DNA of 64,000 nucleotides from Adiantum capillus-veneris. Taxonomy: Eukaryota; Streptophyta; Polypodiopsida; Polypodiales; Pteridaceae. Positions 34,762 through 45,396 of the stretch are shown one piece after another; the stretch's first letter is position 1, and each line of letters starts with the position of its first letter. Location of the stretch: the NCBI GenBank assembly GCA_014529385.2, contig CM043942.1, positions 54,808,647 through 54,872,646 of the forward strand, given 5' to 3'. The notes below the pieces were generated by a model. That model saw nothing but the letters and a program-made list of their open reading frames with translations. It was not told the origin of the DNA and did no database searches. A program made the translations under genes and the position numbers.

Positions 34762-35454
34762 TTATCCAAACTTTGTATTTCCTCTTTTGTGTAATTGTGC
34801 CTCGGCCAGATCTGTACGCCGTACCCAAACTTGCCTGGTTCCCTGCATGGTTGTTGATTTTTGATAAGACGTTGCTGGACTTGTAAACTCTGTTTGTTGT
34901 TGGGCATATCCTTGTGGTTGTATTGACTTATGTTTCCTCCTTGACATGTATTGGTTATATGATAAGAAGGGTTCTGAAAAGTTGTCATTTCGGAACAGTG
35001 CTTCATTAGTATCCAAATCAATGAATACCCTGTTAGCTTTCATCCATGACACTGCTAAGATACACGGCGTTTCTAATTTACTTGGTGGCAGTACATGGAA
35101 TTTTGTAGTGTACTGGTGTGCCTGCACTATGATTGGTATTATAATAGACCACAACGTGGTCACCTCATCACCCGATGCTACTTTCAACCGGTGTGTCTCT
35201 AGGATCGTCCTCATTGGTCCAAGTTTCTGAAAGAGCTCAAAGTTGATGACACTCATTTTTGCTGCAGTGTCAAGCAATGCATATATTTCAACTTGTTTTG
35301 TGCCTGCATAAGCTTTTATGTAAGGACTACACCACGTATCTTCCAAGTCGTCAATGATGCTATCATCCTGAGCCCTAAAGTCTGTCATGGTATTTGCTAA
35401 TTCTTCGCTTTGTATATCCGCTTCGTTTTTTGGGATGTCGAAAGAGGATATTCG
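34762..35454 (-). pseudogene. Retropepsin-like domain downstream of integrase in element G
   Basis: The frame continues the integrase C-terminal frame after one TGA at 35455-35457. It reads EIYALLDTAAKMSVINFELF at the active-site position, LKVASGDEVTT in the flap region, then FHVLPP and CILAVSWMKANRVFIDL. The last matches the ILG-x-D-W-L block that closes retropepsins. The catalytic D-T/S-G is D-T-A here, so activity is doubtful. Length (~210 codons) and order of blocks fit a retroviral aspartic protease. In nearly all gypsy elements the protease lies between gag and RT; I see none there in element G (38901-40940). Confidence 0.72.
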
Positions 35455-37078
35455 TCAGTCATGATTGGGGTGACCATGTTTATTGTCGAGAAACTCCTTT
35501 CGTTTAGCAATCCGTTCCTTGGCTTCTTGTTGTGCCTGGTCCTGAATTCTTTGCTGTTCCTGTCTATAGGCTTTTCCATAATGCAATTGAAACAACATTT
35601 CCGGTGTTAAAGGTAGATGATATTTTTTTAAACGACACCCACTAATCCAGTTCGGCATTTCTTTTCCATCTAGTGTCGACAGTTTTACTGCTCCGCTGGA
35701 CGATATTTCTTGGATCAAATAAGGCCCCATTCCCCTTTTCTTTAGCTTTTTGGCATGCTGTTTAAGGGTGTATACTAAGACATAGTCGCCCATTTTAAAG
35801 TCCTTGTTCTTGACATGTTTGTCAAAAAACTATTTCTGTTGTCTTTTTTTTTGCATATATGGCTGCTACAACATTGAGTCATAACTCATCTACTTTTTCA
35901 AGGTCCTCTAATCGTTCTGAAAGTTCATGCCCCGTCCAGTCCAATTGTGTGGCTACCCTTAGTGTGTGGATCAAAAAGTCAATAGGCAATACTGCATTTA
36001 ACCCATATACCATATTAAATGGTGTAGCATTGAGTGTTGTTTTATATGCAACTCGATAAGCCCACAATGCCGAATAGAGCATGTGATCCCAATCTGTTCT
36101 TATTTCACTAACCAGTTTCGTAAGAACTGTGCACAATATTTTGTTGGTCGCTTCCGCTTGGCCATTGGCTTGTGGATGATAGGGTGCAGATTTGCGATGA
36201 ATTACCATAAACTCATTTAAGAGATGTTGGATAACTTCATTTACAAAGTGTGTCCCTCTATCACTCACCAACTCGATTGAAAGGCCATAACGTGTAAACA
36301 CATATTCATATAAGAATTGTGCCGTGGTTCTAGCGTCTGCTTTCATTGTGGCTTTTGCTTCCACCCATTTGGTCATGTAATCCATGGCCACTATGATATA
36401 TTGTGCTTGTGAACGATACGCTGGTGGAGTGATAGGACCAACAAAGTCCAATCCCCATTTAGCGAATGCTCGGGCACTCATCATTGGCCTTAAAGCCATT
36501 TCGTCTCTTTTAACTGGTACCTTAGTGCGTTGACATTCATCACACCTTTTCACGAATTCTGCTGCATCTTGAATCATGGTCGGCCACCATATACCTGCAA
36601 CCATAATGATTTTTATGGTTCTCTCTGCTGAAAAATGACCTCCTGCTATGCCTGCATGAGCTTGCTCCAATAATGGAAAGTAGTCATTCTCATGAGGAAC
36701 TAACCTCAGTTGGTCATCAGTTCCTCTTTTATACAATTGGTCACTAATGAGGGCATACCTATTCGCTTCGATTTGTAAAGCCTTTTGTCTGGCTTTAGAC
36801 CAATCTCCTGGTAGCTCCTTATTAGTCAAATATTCCACAATAGCATGACTCCATGCGGGTGCTACTGTCACTTGGTATAATGTGGTATAATCCACAATAG
36901 TATTGGATGTGCAAAAGTCGCATTTCTTGATGTACTTAGCTACATCGCCTGCCATTCCTGGCCAATACACACCAAGTCTTCTTAGTTGTTCATACATCAT
37001 TTGATTTCCTCTATGGAATCCCCTTGTTTGTGTATGGGCCTCCTCTAGATACGCTTCGTACTCCTTGGGCTTATACAC
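35455..37078 (-). pseudogene. Element G integrase with two H2C2 modules
   Basis: The main frame (35879-37078) holds two zinc-binding modules with equal spacing H-x6-H-x30-C-x2-C: H15, H22, C53, C56 and H141, H148, C179, C182 counted from the frame start. YWPGMAGDVAKYIKKCDFC and WWPTMIQDAAEFVKRCDEC show their likeness. The catalytic core follows: KWGLDFVGP (D211), ELVSDRGTHF (D273) and HPQANGQAEATNK (E309). After a frame shift, 35455-35793 gives the C-terminal region GDYVLVYTLKQHAKKL... GMGPYLIQEI. Integrase joins cDNA ends to nuclear DNA. The catalytic residues are intact; the frame breaks make this copy inactive as it stands. Confidence 0.88.
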
Positions 37079-38900
37079 AACCTTAGAATCCCATCGTTTC
37101 CATGATGGTACATTCTTCCCGCAAGCATTGTGTAATTTCGTGCTTGTCTAACGTCTTGCACCGTGTGTTTGTCATCAAGATTGATTCCATATGTCAGCAA
37201 TGGAATAATTTGCTATGACCATTTCGGTACGATCTCTATATTAAACAGGTATGCGTCTGGGAGATCATCATCTACCCCAGTAGCTTTTTCGCCATGTAGT
37301 AATCGAGAAAGGTGGTCTGCTCTTTGATGAGTTTTTCCTTTCTTAACTACTACCGTAAAATCAAACTCCAGCAACACAATGAACCATCTTACAATTCGTC
37401 CTGTGTTACAAGTTTGTTTACTAAGTACAAGAGTGTCTGATGATCCACAAAGAATGTGAATTTGTTCGCGAGCAAGTAATGCTGAAATTTCTTTACCGCA
37501 TATATCATACCCAATCCTTCTCTTTCAGTGGTAGTATAATTCTTTTCTGCACTGTTGAGTTGTCTACTAGCATAACTGATTGGAAAATCCGTCTTACCCT
37601 CCCCTGGTTGTGCTAATATACAGCCTATTGCAAATGCCGAAGCATCTACATGTACATGGAAGATCTTTGACCAATCTGGTGCTTTTAGAATTGGTGCAGA
37701 TACCAGTGCATCTTTTAGTTTCTGGAATGACTCCTCACATTCATTGGTACAATTGAAGAGCATGATTAGACTATACAAAGGTTTTGCTATTACAGCGTAC
37801 ATGTAGATAAAACGTCGGTAGTATCCACAATGTCCCATAAATGATTGTACCTCTTGTACAGTATTTGGTCTTGGCAATTCTATGATCACCTTTACCTTGT
37901 CTTCATCAGTGGTAACTCCATTAGCCGACACTATGTGGCCTAAGATTTTACCTTGTTGTACCATGAATATACATTTTTTTGGGTTGAGGCAAATCCTATA
38001 CGTTCTGTACTTTTCAAATACCTTTCTAAGATGATCTATATGGTCTTCTCTCAATAGAGAATAGACACACAAGTCGTCCATGTAAATATCCAAGAATATT
38101 CTCAAGTATTCTTTAAAAACATGTGTCATTAATCTCTGAAATGTGGCTGGAGCATTGGTCAAGCCAAATGGCATTACTCTAAACGCATATATGCCCCATT
38201 CTGTTGCAAACGCTGTTTTCTATTGATCTTCTAGTTTGACCCCCAATTGGTTATAACCAGAGAATCCGTCCATAAAGCTATAGGCTTGCTTGCCTGCTAC
38301 TCGTTCTAGGACGTGTTCAGTGATAGGAAGAGGGTAGTTGTCCCTTATTGTTGCTGCGTTTACCTTCTTGAGATTTACACACACTCGTAATTGCCTGTTT
38401 TTCTTGGGTACCACCACTATCGGGGACACCCAGTCCGTGTGCTCTATCTCATAAATAAATTCAGCCTCCATAAGTTTGTCTATCTCTTCTTTTATCCTTT
38501 TGGCGAATGTCTCATTATACGTGTATGGACGTTGTTTGCTTGGCTTTGCATCAGACTTCAGAGGGATTGAATGTTCACAAATGTTAGGATCCACCCCCTT
38601 CAAATCTTTGTACGACCATGCAAATACATCTCGAAACTCCTTAAGTGTTTTGATCAGTAAGTCCTCTTCTTCCCGACCTAGATCTGTGGCAATGTAAGCA
38701 GGTCGAGGACTTTCTCCTGGCTCTCCTAAGTCTATTTTCTTGGAGTTCTCTGGTCCATCGTAGGACTCGTTTGATTTATTCTCCCTCATTGGTTGCTGAA
38801 CCACCAATCTTCTTTCCTGAATGGTGTACTTACAATAGTGAGGAGGTACATCTATCTTTTTACTCCCATCACTAGCGTTCGTTCCATTGCTACTTTCCAT
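37079..38900 (-). pseudogene. Element G reverse transcriptase and RNase H
   Basis: Starts with ATG at 38898-38900 (MESSNGTNAS). Linker DVFAWSYKDLKGVDPNICEH, then DWVSPIVVVPKKNRQLRVCV, SFMDGFSGYNQLGVKLED, a TAG at 38220-38222 in the same frame, [16 protein letters not shown], the catalytic IYMDDLCVYS, and FMGHCGYYRRFI. RNase H shows FHVHVDASAFAIGCIL, YTTTEREGLGMIYAVKKF and FFVDHQTL. Another frame (37079-37390) continues with VRWFIVLLEFDF and QRADHLSRL. The RT is similar in its linker to that of gypsy A at 160-1069. One stop and one shift break it. Confidence 0.9.
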
Positions 38901-38918
38901 TTCAGTTGTCCATACATT

Positions 38919-40278
38919 TTAAATTTTTTGTTTCAACTCATTGTATCTCGTTTTCTGTTCAATTTTCGTCATAATTGGACCACTAGAGACATTCAGTTTT
39001 TCTGATGCAACTCTTTTTTTTGCTTTGCTGGTTATCTTAGGTTTCAACAGTCTGGACTTAAATCTCGAGTCTTCAACAACCTTAAGAAATCTTCCTGACA
39101 CTTTATCCTTAGCACAATCAACAGCATGAATGTTCATAAGGAAATGTGTCTTACCCCTAAACTCCGGCATGGGTCTCAGCCTGGTTGGTAGACTGATATG
39201 GTGTCAATTACTCTTGTATCTTTTTTGGCGTCTCTCACTTTGGTTTGGAAAATTGTAGAAGACGTCATTGTCTTGATCTTGATTGTCGTCTCCCTCCGTA
39301 TTTTTCGACTTCTTGTCATCCACGTTATCCTTGTTTTCACTTTGATCAGAAGAATCATAAAATTATTCTCCCTCCTGATTGATTTCTTTAGTGGGGATGT
39401 CCACATAGCCCACTATCTTAATCTCAAGTTTTGTTTCTGTTTTATTGATCCTCATATTCTCAGTATCTCCATCGTTCTCGTCCTCCTCCACAATTTTTCT
39501 CAACATGTAGTATGGTATGATATCGTAGCCATTCTCATCACAAAATTTGGTGGGAGTGACTTCATTGACGCATACATCCAATGTAGCCAAAATTTGAGAC
39601 CATTCTAGGGGTTCGAGCTTCTCTTCAGGAAAAGGTTCTCGTATATATGCATCGTCTTCCAAGACCCTCTCTAGTGTCTTTTCATTGTGGTCAAATTCAC
39701 TACATTGGGATGCCCCGCACATCCATATCTCCTTTTTCTTACAAAGCCACGCTGGGACTTCTGATCCACTAATGGTGGCTGAGTCAAATTCTTCCACAGG
39801 GGTTCTCGTGACATCATGGTAGTTATGATTTTTCATGTTTACTCGTGTAGTAGTTTCAGCATGTCTTAGATACAAATAATCATACCCCCAGTTCTGCACC
39901 ATTTTGAGTTGCTTCATGACCCGCCTATTCTTTGAGAAGGTACTCTTCGAATTTCTGACCTTGCCTCATAGTCCCCCATATATGATGGCAAAGTTCTGAG
40001 TGATGCTGGTCTGCTATCTTCGGATGCAACTGAACCATTATCCCCTTGAAATGATTTAACGTCTAAATCCCATGGAGGCTTATTCAAGTTCAACTCCGAG
40101 AAAGGCGCCGACTCGACTGTTTTTGTCTCACAGTCTCATATTTTTCTTGAGCTTTTCTCACCGTTTCCCATAGCTCTTCAGGCCAATTTTCTTCCACAAT
40201 AGGGGTATATGGTGGAAAATCTTTCAGTGATTCATCAGTGCTATTAGGCATGTCTCTTGCATCCTCTACATCCGACAA
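38919..40278 (-). pseudogene. Element G linker between gag and RT, no protease seen
   Basis: Frames 39363-39917, 40090-40278 and 38919-39170. The first reads MKQLKMVQNWGYDYLYLRHA, RVNMKNHNYHDVTRTPVEEF, PAWLCKKKEIWMC, EPLEWSQILATLDVCVNEV and GYDIIPYYMLRKIV, followed by very acidic sequence. I do not know a function. I looked for D-S/T-G or L-D-G-G protease motifs here and found none. Frame changes near 39360, 39175 and 40090 suggest decay. Confidence 0.6.
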
Positions 40279-40292
40279 GGATTTAACGTTTT

Positions 40293-41446
40293 CTATCTGG
40301 TCGGGTATCCTTTGTTCAATTTGTGAGGTGTTTCATTGTTTGGTGGTTTGATTACTCTATCCCCCACTTCCATAGGTGAAGGCTCCAGTAAAGCTTGTGC
40401 AGTTTCAATCAGCTGTTTGTACATCTCTAGTCTCTGTTTTTCTATCTCTGGATATGGATATGTCATCCACCTTTGCTCTAGAGTCTGTCTGTTCTTCAAT
40501 CTTGCTTCATATGCTTGCAAGATTGCATCTAAGGGTTCATTGATCTTATCTACCAATACCGACCCTCCTGAGCTTGCACTTCTTGGTCCCTCCGTTGATT
40601 TTAGAGAGTTGGATTCTCTTTGCTGTTTAAGTTGCTCTCGAGCTATCATTAGCTTAGCTTCTACATCTTTTTGTTTTCGCTCACGTCTAGCTTTCATTTT
40701 TGCTCTTCGTTCTTTCCAAGGATTATCACGAATGATGCTAGACTTGTCAGTCTTGATTTCTTCCTGATTTTCATCATTACTCTTGGGTTGATTGTCATTT
40801 CCCCTTGCTTGGGCTCTCGTCAAGACCTTAAGAGGAATCGGAGTTTCATTTTTTGACCCTCCACTGGAAGGCAGCGCTCCCAGCATATTCAAGGTAGTTT
40901 TTGCTCCTTTGCTCGGGTTTTTACGGCAATCAAGGATCAAGTGAGTAATTCCACACTCGGTGCAATATGCGTTGACCCTAATGATTTCTTCATGAGGGCA
41001 GTCCCTCAGCCAATGGTCTCCACCACACTTGTAGCATGGTCCTTTAGGCTGTTGAGGTGCTCTTGGAGCTCCTCTTGTTGGTGTGCAATTCTTTGCCCGC
41101 TCATGCCTCCGTTGGCTATGAACAACAGTGTTCTTTCATCCAAGCTATATCTTCCTTCCCCCGCCGCCTGTGCAGCAGTTGGTGGTCCTGTATTTCCTAT
41201 CATGCTCCATGGTTCTGGTGTAGAGGGTTCTTCCTGTGGATAGACAGAGTTCGCCGCATATCCATTGGGCTCGTCGTAGTATGCATGCATAGGTACCAAA
41301 GCCTTCTCATCCGACTCAGTTACTGTGGGTGTGTATCTTATGCCGACTGGTCGTAATCCTGGTAGGGGTGGTTGTTGTCCCAACACTGGTTGTGGTCTTT
41401 CTACACCTACAGGTCCTGGTAGGTTGCCTGTTTTATATCTAGGCAT
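40293..41446 (-). pseudogene. Element G gag C-terminal region with two zinc knuckles
   Basis: Two adjacent CCHC knuckles, CYKCGGDHWLRDC and CTECGITHLILDC (about 40925-41035), lie in frames that join across 40940-41006. Upstream (41006-41446) is a Pro-rich stretch and a helical QQEELQEHLNSLKDHA. Downstream (40293-40940) is a highly charged helical segment (KERRAKMKARRERKQKDVEA) and EKQRLEMYKQLIETAQ. Zinc knuckles bind the genomic RNA in the particle. Confidence 0.75.
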
Positions 41447-41491
41447 CGGTGGGACTTGAGGGGATGTCGCCTGAGCTTGCGGAGCATATGG

Positions 41492-42345
41492 TCATTCTCT
41501 CACATATCCCTTGTTATAATAACACTCCTCCGTCCCATGGTTTGTCCATTTTTGTTCAATCGCACACCATTTTGGTTGTTTAGCTTGTGGTTTGGAATAC
41601 AAGTTAATCTTTTTAAGCACTTCCTCTACAAGCTGCTCTTGGCTTACCGCTACTTCTCCTTTCGGTGTTGTCTTAGCAGACTTGCTTCTGCTTTGTTGCG
41701 AGGAAGAATCATCGTCAAGATCCTTGAACTCACCCTCTTTGTAGACCGCACAATTTTCCACAAGGTATAGAGCTTCCTTGGTTAAATCATTCAACGTCGT
41801 GCTCCTTTTCATATGTAAGTCCTTCTGAAGATCTGCATTCCTTAGTCCTTGGATAAATATAAGCATAAGTTTGGACTGAGTTGGTAGTTCTTCCACAAGG
41901 CAGAACTTAACATATCTTTTAAATCGGAGGGCTGCCTTTGCACAGACTCTCCATCTTTCTGTTTGAATTTATGAATTTGTGAGACTGTATTATGAGCTAT
42001 TCCCCTTTGTGAGAATTCCTCGATAAACTCGTCAAACACTTCCTCCATAGACTCAAAGTCTCTTCGCTCCACTGAGTCAAACCATGTAGCAGCATCATCC
42101 TCTAAGGTTAAACCGAATCCAACAAATTGGGTAGGAAAGTCTAACACCTCTTCAGCTCTAATTACACGCACAAAGGCTGCTACATGATCTCTCGGATCCG
42201 TGCTTCCCGTATATTTCTTGTTTACCCATTTTTGCACTTGAGAAGGTCTAATTCTATGATGGTCTACAAATCTCATCATGGGATCTCCCCGTCCTAGTCG
42301 ATATACCTCCTCTGGTCTTCTGTAGTGGCCAGGTTCCTCTCCCAA
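41492..42345 (-). pseudogene. Element G gag core
   Basis: Retrotransposon gag domain in frame 41842-42345: VNKKYTGSTDPRDHVAAFVR, GLTLEDDAATWFDSVERRDF and FDEFIEEFSQRGIAHNTVS, then VQRQPSDLKD. After a frame shift, 41492-41896 continues SKLMLIFIQGLRNADLQKDL and a WCAIEQKW...HGTEECYY Cys/His group. Gag forms the particle. Confidence 0.82.
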
Positions 42346-42453
42346 TGGTGCTCCTAAGCCATAATTTCTAACAGTTCTCGCGAGAGATGGTCATCCCTCC
42401 GAACTCGTTCTAGGGGTGTTCTTCCAGGTTCAGTTGACCCCTGAGTCTTTGGC

Positions 42454-43176
42454 TTACTCTCTCCTTGATACTATGCGTAGAGTGGTGGTTCTTGTAAATC
42501 CCTTAGCCCTCGTGCTTAATTCGTTTGGGTAGGGTTCCTTGCATCGAAAGTAAGAGACTATTCCCTCGCTTTCATGCTTGTAAATCCCTACATTCTCATT
42601 ATAGGTTGGGACCCTAGTTGTTTTCTTATCATACATAAAAAGTGCTCCAGGTCGATCAATGTTAGGAGGCGGTTCTTGGGTTTCTGAAACCATTTTCCCT
42701 TTTGCCACGTTATCCCCATATCTGTTGTAATCCTCAGGGTTACTCACTATCAGATAGTGGTTCCCCTTTTCGTCTCGGAATCTGTCTCCATCATCATAGA
42801 CTCGAATTATCTCTAGTCTCTGAGCCGGTCTTTCTTCAATACAAATACACTTGCGTCCTCGATAGTCAAAATAAACTAAGGCTCCCCTCGAGTTAGTTCC
42901 TTCCAAGAAGATTATAGTGAACTTGGTTTTGTTTAAAGGATGTAGGGAGGTGCTCCCCCCTGGCATTGGTCCTTCACCGTTGAAACCTCCTGGCTGTTGA
43001 CTCATCATGAAGAAGGACTTTTCTGACGAAGTGTCAGTATCACTACCCTCTTCAATGATCGGTGCTAATGGGTCTAGTTTCGTCTGAGTTACACTCTCTT
43101 CGGTGGACGTGGTGCTTACTTGACTTTTGACACTTTTAGCTCCCGACTTAACAAAGGCTCCCGACCTTAAATACAT
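42454..43176 (-). CDS. Element G gag N-terminal ORF, unrecognised domain
   Basis: ATG at 43174-43176 (MYLRSGAFVKSG), 240 codons. An acidic, Ser/Thr-rich first 75 residues are followed by an apparent beta-rich part (KTKFTIIFLEGTNSRGALVY, FDYRGRKCICIEE, RLEIIRVYDDGDRFRDEKGN) and FMYDKKTTRVPTYNENVGIY. I do not recognise the fold. It is in the same frame as the gag core, separated by ~110 bp with stops. It could be an N-terminal gag extension or a separate small protein. Confidence 0.6.
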   Translation of the reverse strand: MYLRSGAFVKSGAKSVKSQVSTTSTEESVTQTKLDPLAPIIEEGSDTDTSSEKSFFMMSQQPGGFNGEGPMPGGSTSLHPLNKTKFTIIFLEGTNSRGALVYFDYRGRKCICIEERPAQRLEIIRVYDDGDRFRDEKGNHYLIVSNPEDYNRYGDNVAKGKMVSETQEPPPNIDRPGALFMYDKKTTRVPTYNENVGIYKHESEGIVSYFRCKEPYPNELSTRAKGFTRTTTLRIVSRRE

Positions 43177-43339
43177 AAGAATGAAAGTTGGGTTGCAAAC
43201 TTAAATCTTACTTGGTCTCCTTCTTGTGTGGCTTTGTGATGATCTCCTTCTGTGATCTACACAAGGATGGTTAGTCTGTTCACAAGGGTTTTTCCTCGAA
43301 TTACCAAAAATCTTTCAAATATGTATAGCAACCCCTTAG

Positions 43340-44220
43340 TCAGCCTTCTGGTGGTCCAATTTCAAATATGAAATGATGGCTGGGATCTATATGGAGAGTA
43401 TGTCCTAGCAGTAAAGTCACAAATTGCAAAATATGTCTGAATCACTACTTTCTTAGTCTATCGCGATAGACTGACAATTTGCTCAGCACAAGTCAATTCA
43501 AAATTGTGACTTCACCCTTGAGTTCTAGTTACCCTCTATAGCCTATCCCTCAAGTTTTATGAAGTTTGGACACTTGGGTTGGGTTTTGGTCCCATTTTAG
43601 TATTTTAGTCAGAGCCTGATTCTCTATCTGGGCCTTAGATTGATTTTCAGTGGTCTAAATGCCTTGAAATTTGGTGTGTGTGCTGTATAGGCTCCGATAA
43701 AGCTCTCCCTAGGGGAAATTTGGAAGATATGGTCCTTAGCAGCAGTTTCCTTAGTCTATCGCGATGGACTGGCAATTTTCTCCCTTTTAGCATTTTTCTC
43801 AAGTTTTCTCCACAGCTGGTTCAGCCTCTCCTTGTGTAGTGCATTGACAAATTTTGGCATTGTTTAGACATTTGGTCAAAGCCTTCTTGCCCTTGTCTCT
43901 GAATTCAGACTCTAAAACACCGGTTTGGAAGTTTTGTGGTCAAGATGGTGTTCAGTTTCACTCAATCTTGTGAGTACCCTTGTATTGATGTGTTAAACCT
44001 GTGGTATAAAGGTTTTTTCCTTGTTGTTAGTCAATCACCACCTTCATCAGTCTATCGCGATAGACTAGGCAGAGAGCAATGGGGATTTAATTTTTGTCTG
44101 TTTTTGCATAGTTGTGTTCCCTGTGCCCATATAAGTTTATCCCCCAAGTTTTATGAAGTTTGGACTTATTTTGACCTTAGACTCAAGCACTTAACAAATT
44201 TCACTCTTCTATGGTAATTC
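43340..44220. repeat. Palindrome array 2, in the leader of element G
   Basis: Copies of AGTCTATCGCGATAGACT at 43455-43472, 43753-43770 (one mismatch, CGATGG) and 44049-44066 (spacing 298 and 296). Shared inter-palindrome phrases such as AAGTTTTATGAAGTTTGGAC (about 43555 and 44140) show these are ~297-bp tandem units. They lie between the primer site and gag. Confidence 0.88.
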
Positions 44221-44809
44221 ACAACTCAAATGCACTTGAAGTGATGCAAATTTGATGACACTTCATCTTAAACTTGTGAATATCAGTCGTACCACCTGAC
44301 ATAGTCAGTTTACCCTAGGCTAATGGTTATATCTCTTCTTGGCCTCTTTAGGTTCACTTAGTGTTTTCTTATGACAATCACCTGTTTTTTTTGTTGGTTT
44401 TGGTCGCAATTTTTATGTTTTCTCAAGTGTTGGATTATAAATTTCAATGTCTACTTTTTTCACCCCCTTCAAGGGTATATGGTGTGGGTTTTGCTTTCAA
44501 GGCAAGCAAACAGCCTTATTGTTGCTTCTTTTTGTTTGTTTCTTGCGTTTTTACAGCGTTTTTCTACTCTATTTCTACACAAGTATAACAAGCACCCAAA
44601 ACCAAAAACCATAACTCCACATTATCCTACTTAACTAAATCTAACTAGTCGCAGATCCTCAGCAAGACACAGGCTTCCTGGCTATCCACTAGACCTCAGG
44701 ATACTCTATCCTGGATCTTGTTCTAAAAGTTTAAGCTCTCTCTAGTCAAAACTAAAGTAAGCTAACCATCACACAAGTGACGTAGATCTCCCTACTTAAG
44801 GTCTTGTGT
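44221..44809. other. Leader of element G next to the primer site
   Basis: Non-coding; no palindrome copy and no recognisable frame. Confidence 0.5.
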
Positions 44810-44826
44810 CCCCGACAGCGGCGCCA
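44810..44826 (-). promoter_or_regulatory. Element G primer binding site (tRNA-Asp type)
   Basis: Minus strand TGGCGCCGCTGTCGGGG, one base from the LTR at 44828. Close to the tRNA-Asp primer site used by many plant gypsy elements. Confidence 0.88.
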
Positions 44827-44827
44827 A

Positions 44828-45396
44828 TGTTTTAGGGCTTAACTACTCCCCTGTTCATACTCACAAGCACGACACAGACAACATACTTATCATCCGATGA
44901 CACGACTAACCCGTAGGTGCACGTAGGCAATCTCGTTAGCTTGTCAGGCTGAGACCAATCTACTCATACGCACTTTTATGATGCATCAATCACTAACCCT
45001 GGTAGAATGCAACCCACTCTATCCCTAACCGCTCACAACACCGTTTACACTTCCAATGAACTCGGAATCTCATCAAACCTTGTAGGCACCATCCTCTCAC
45101 TAGGATATACTTACCTATAAGTCTAATCTCACCAGATTTGAACCCTAGTTATCTCGAATACAGTCGCGATAGACTAACATGTCATAATCCAAAAGTGGGC
45201 AAAACTTAAGTTCATGAGTATCTATGTGTAGCTAATCTCTTTCTCATTACATAAAGCACTTGATTGTTGAAAACAGACATTGTTTGTGCTACTTACAAAC
45301 AAAACAAGCTCGAGGAAGGATCGATCACGAATAGCTCAAAAATGTGAATGCGTGGCATGGGCGCGTAGCTCTCGGAGAGACTACCACGATGGTGTA
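44828..45396 (-). repeat. Element G 5' LTR, promoter half deleted
   Basis: Matches 27092-27660 of the other LTR. The equivalent of 27661-28016, which holds the start of U3 and the TATA box, is missing, together with the original junction with the host. Confidence 0.9.

Larger units (their letters stand above)
27092..45396 (-). mobile_element. Large Ty3/gypsy element G (Tat-like layout) with extra ORF and palindrome arrays
   Basis: 18.3-kb minus-strand element inside the RT of chromovirus F. 5' LTR 44828-45396 (truncated), tRNA-Asp primer site, leader with palindromes, gag, linker, RT-RNase H, integrase, retropepsin-like domain, internal polypurine tract, second palindrome array, coiled-coil ORF, polypurine tract and 3' LTR 27092-28016. 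The two LTRs differ at roughly 16 of 569 shared positions by my count, so it is moderately young. The target duplication cannot be checked because the right border is deleted. An extra ORF after pol and tRNA-Asp priming are usual for the Tat/Athila side of plant gypsy elements. Confidence 0.9.

Noticed and set aside
27092-45396. Endogenous pararetrovirus (caulimovirus-like) origin for element G because of its odd protease and extra ORF
   Set aside because: It has LTRs, a polypurine tract and an integrase with D, D, E residues, which these viruses lack.
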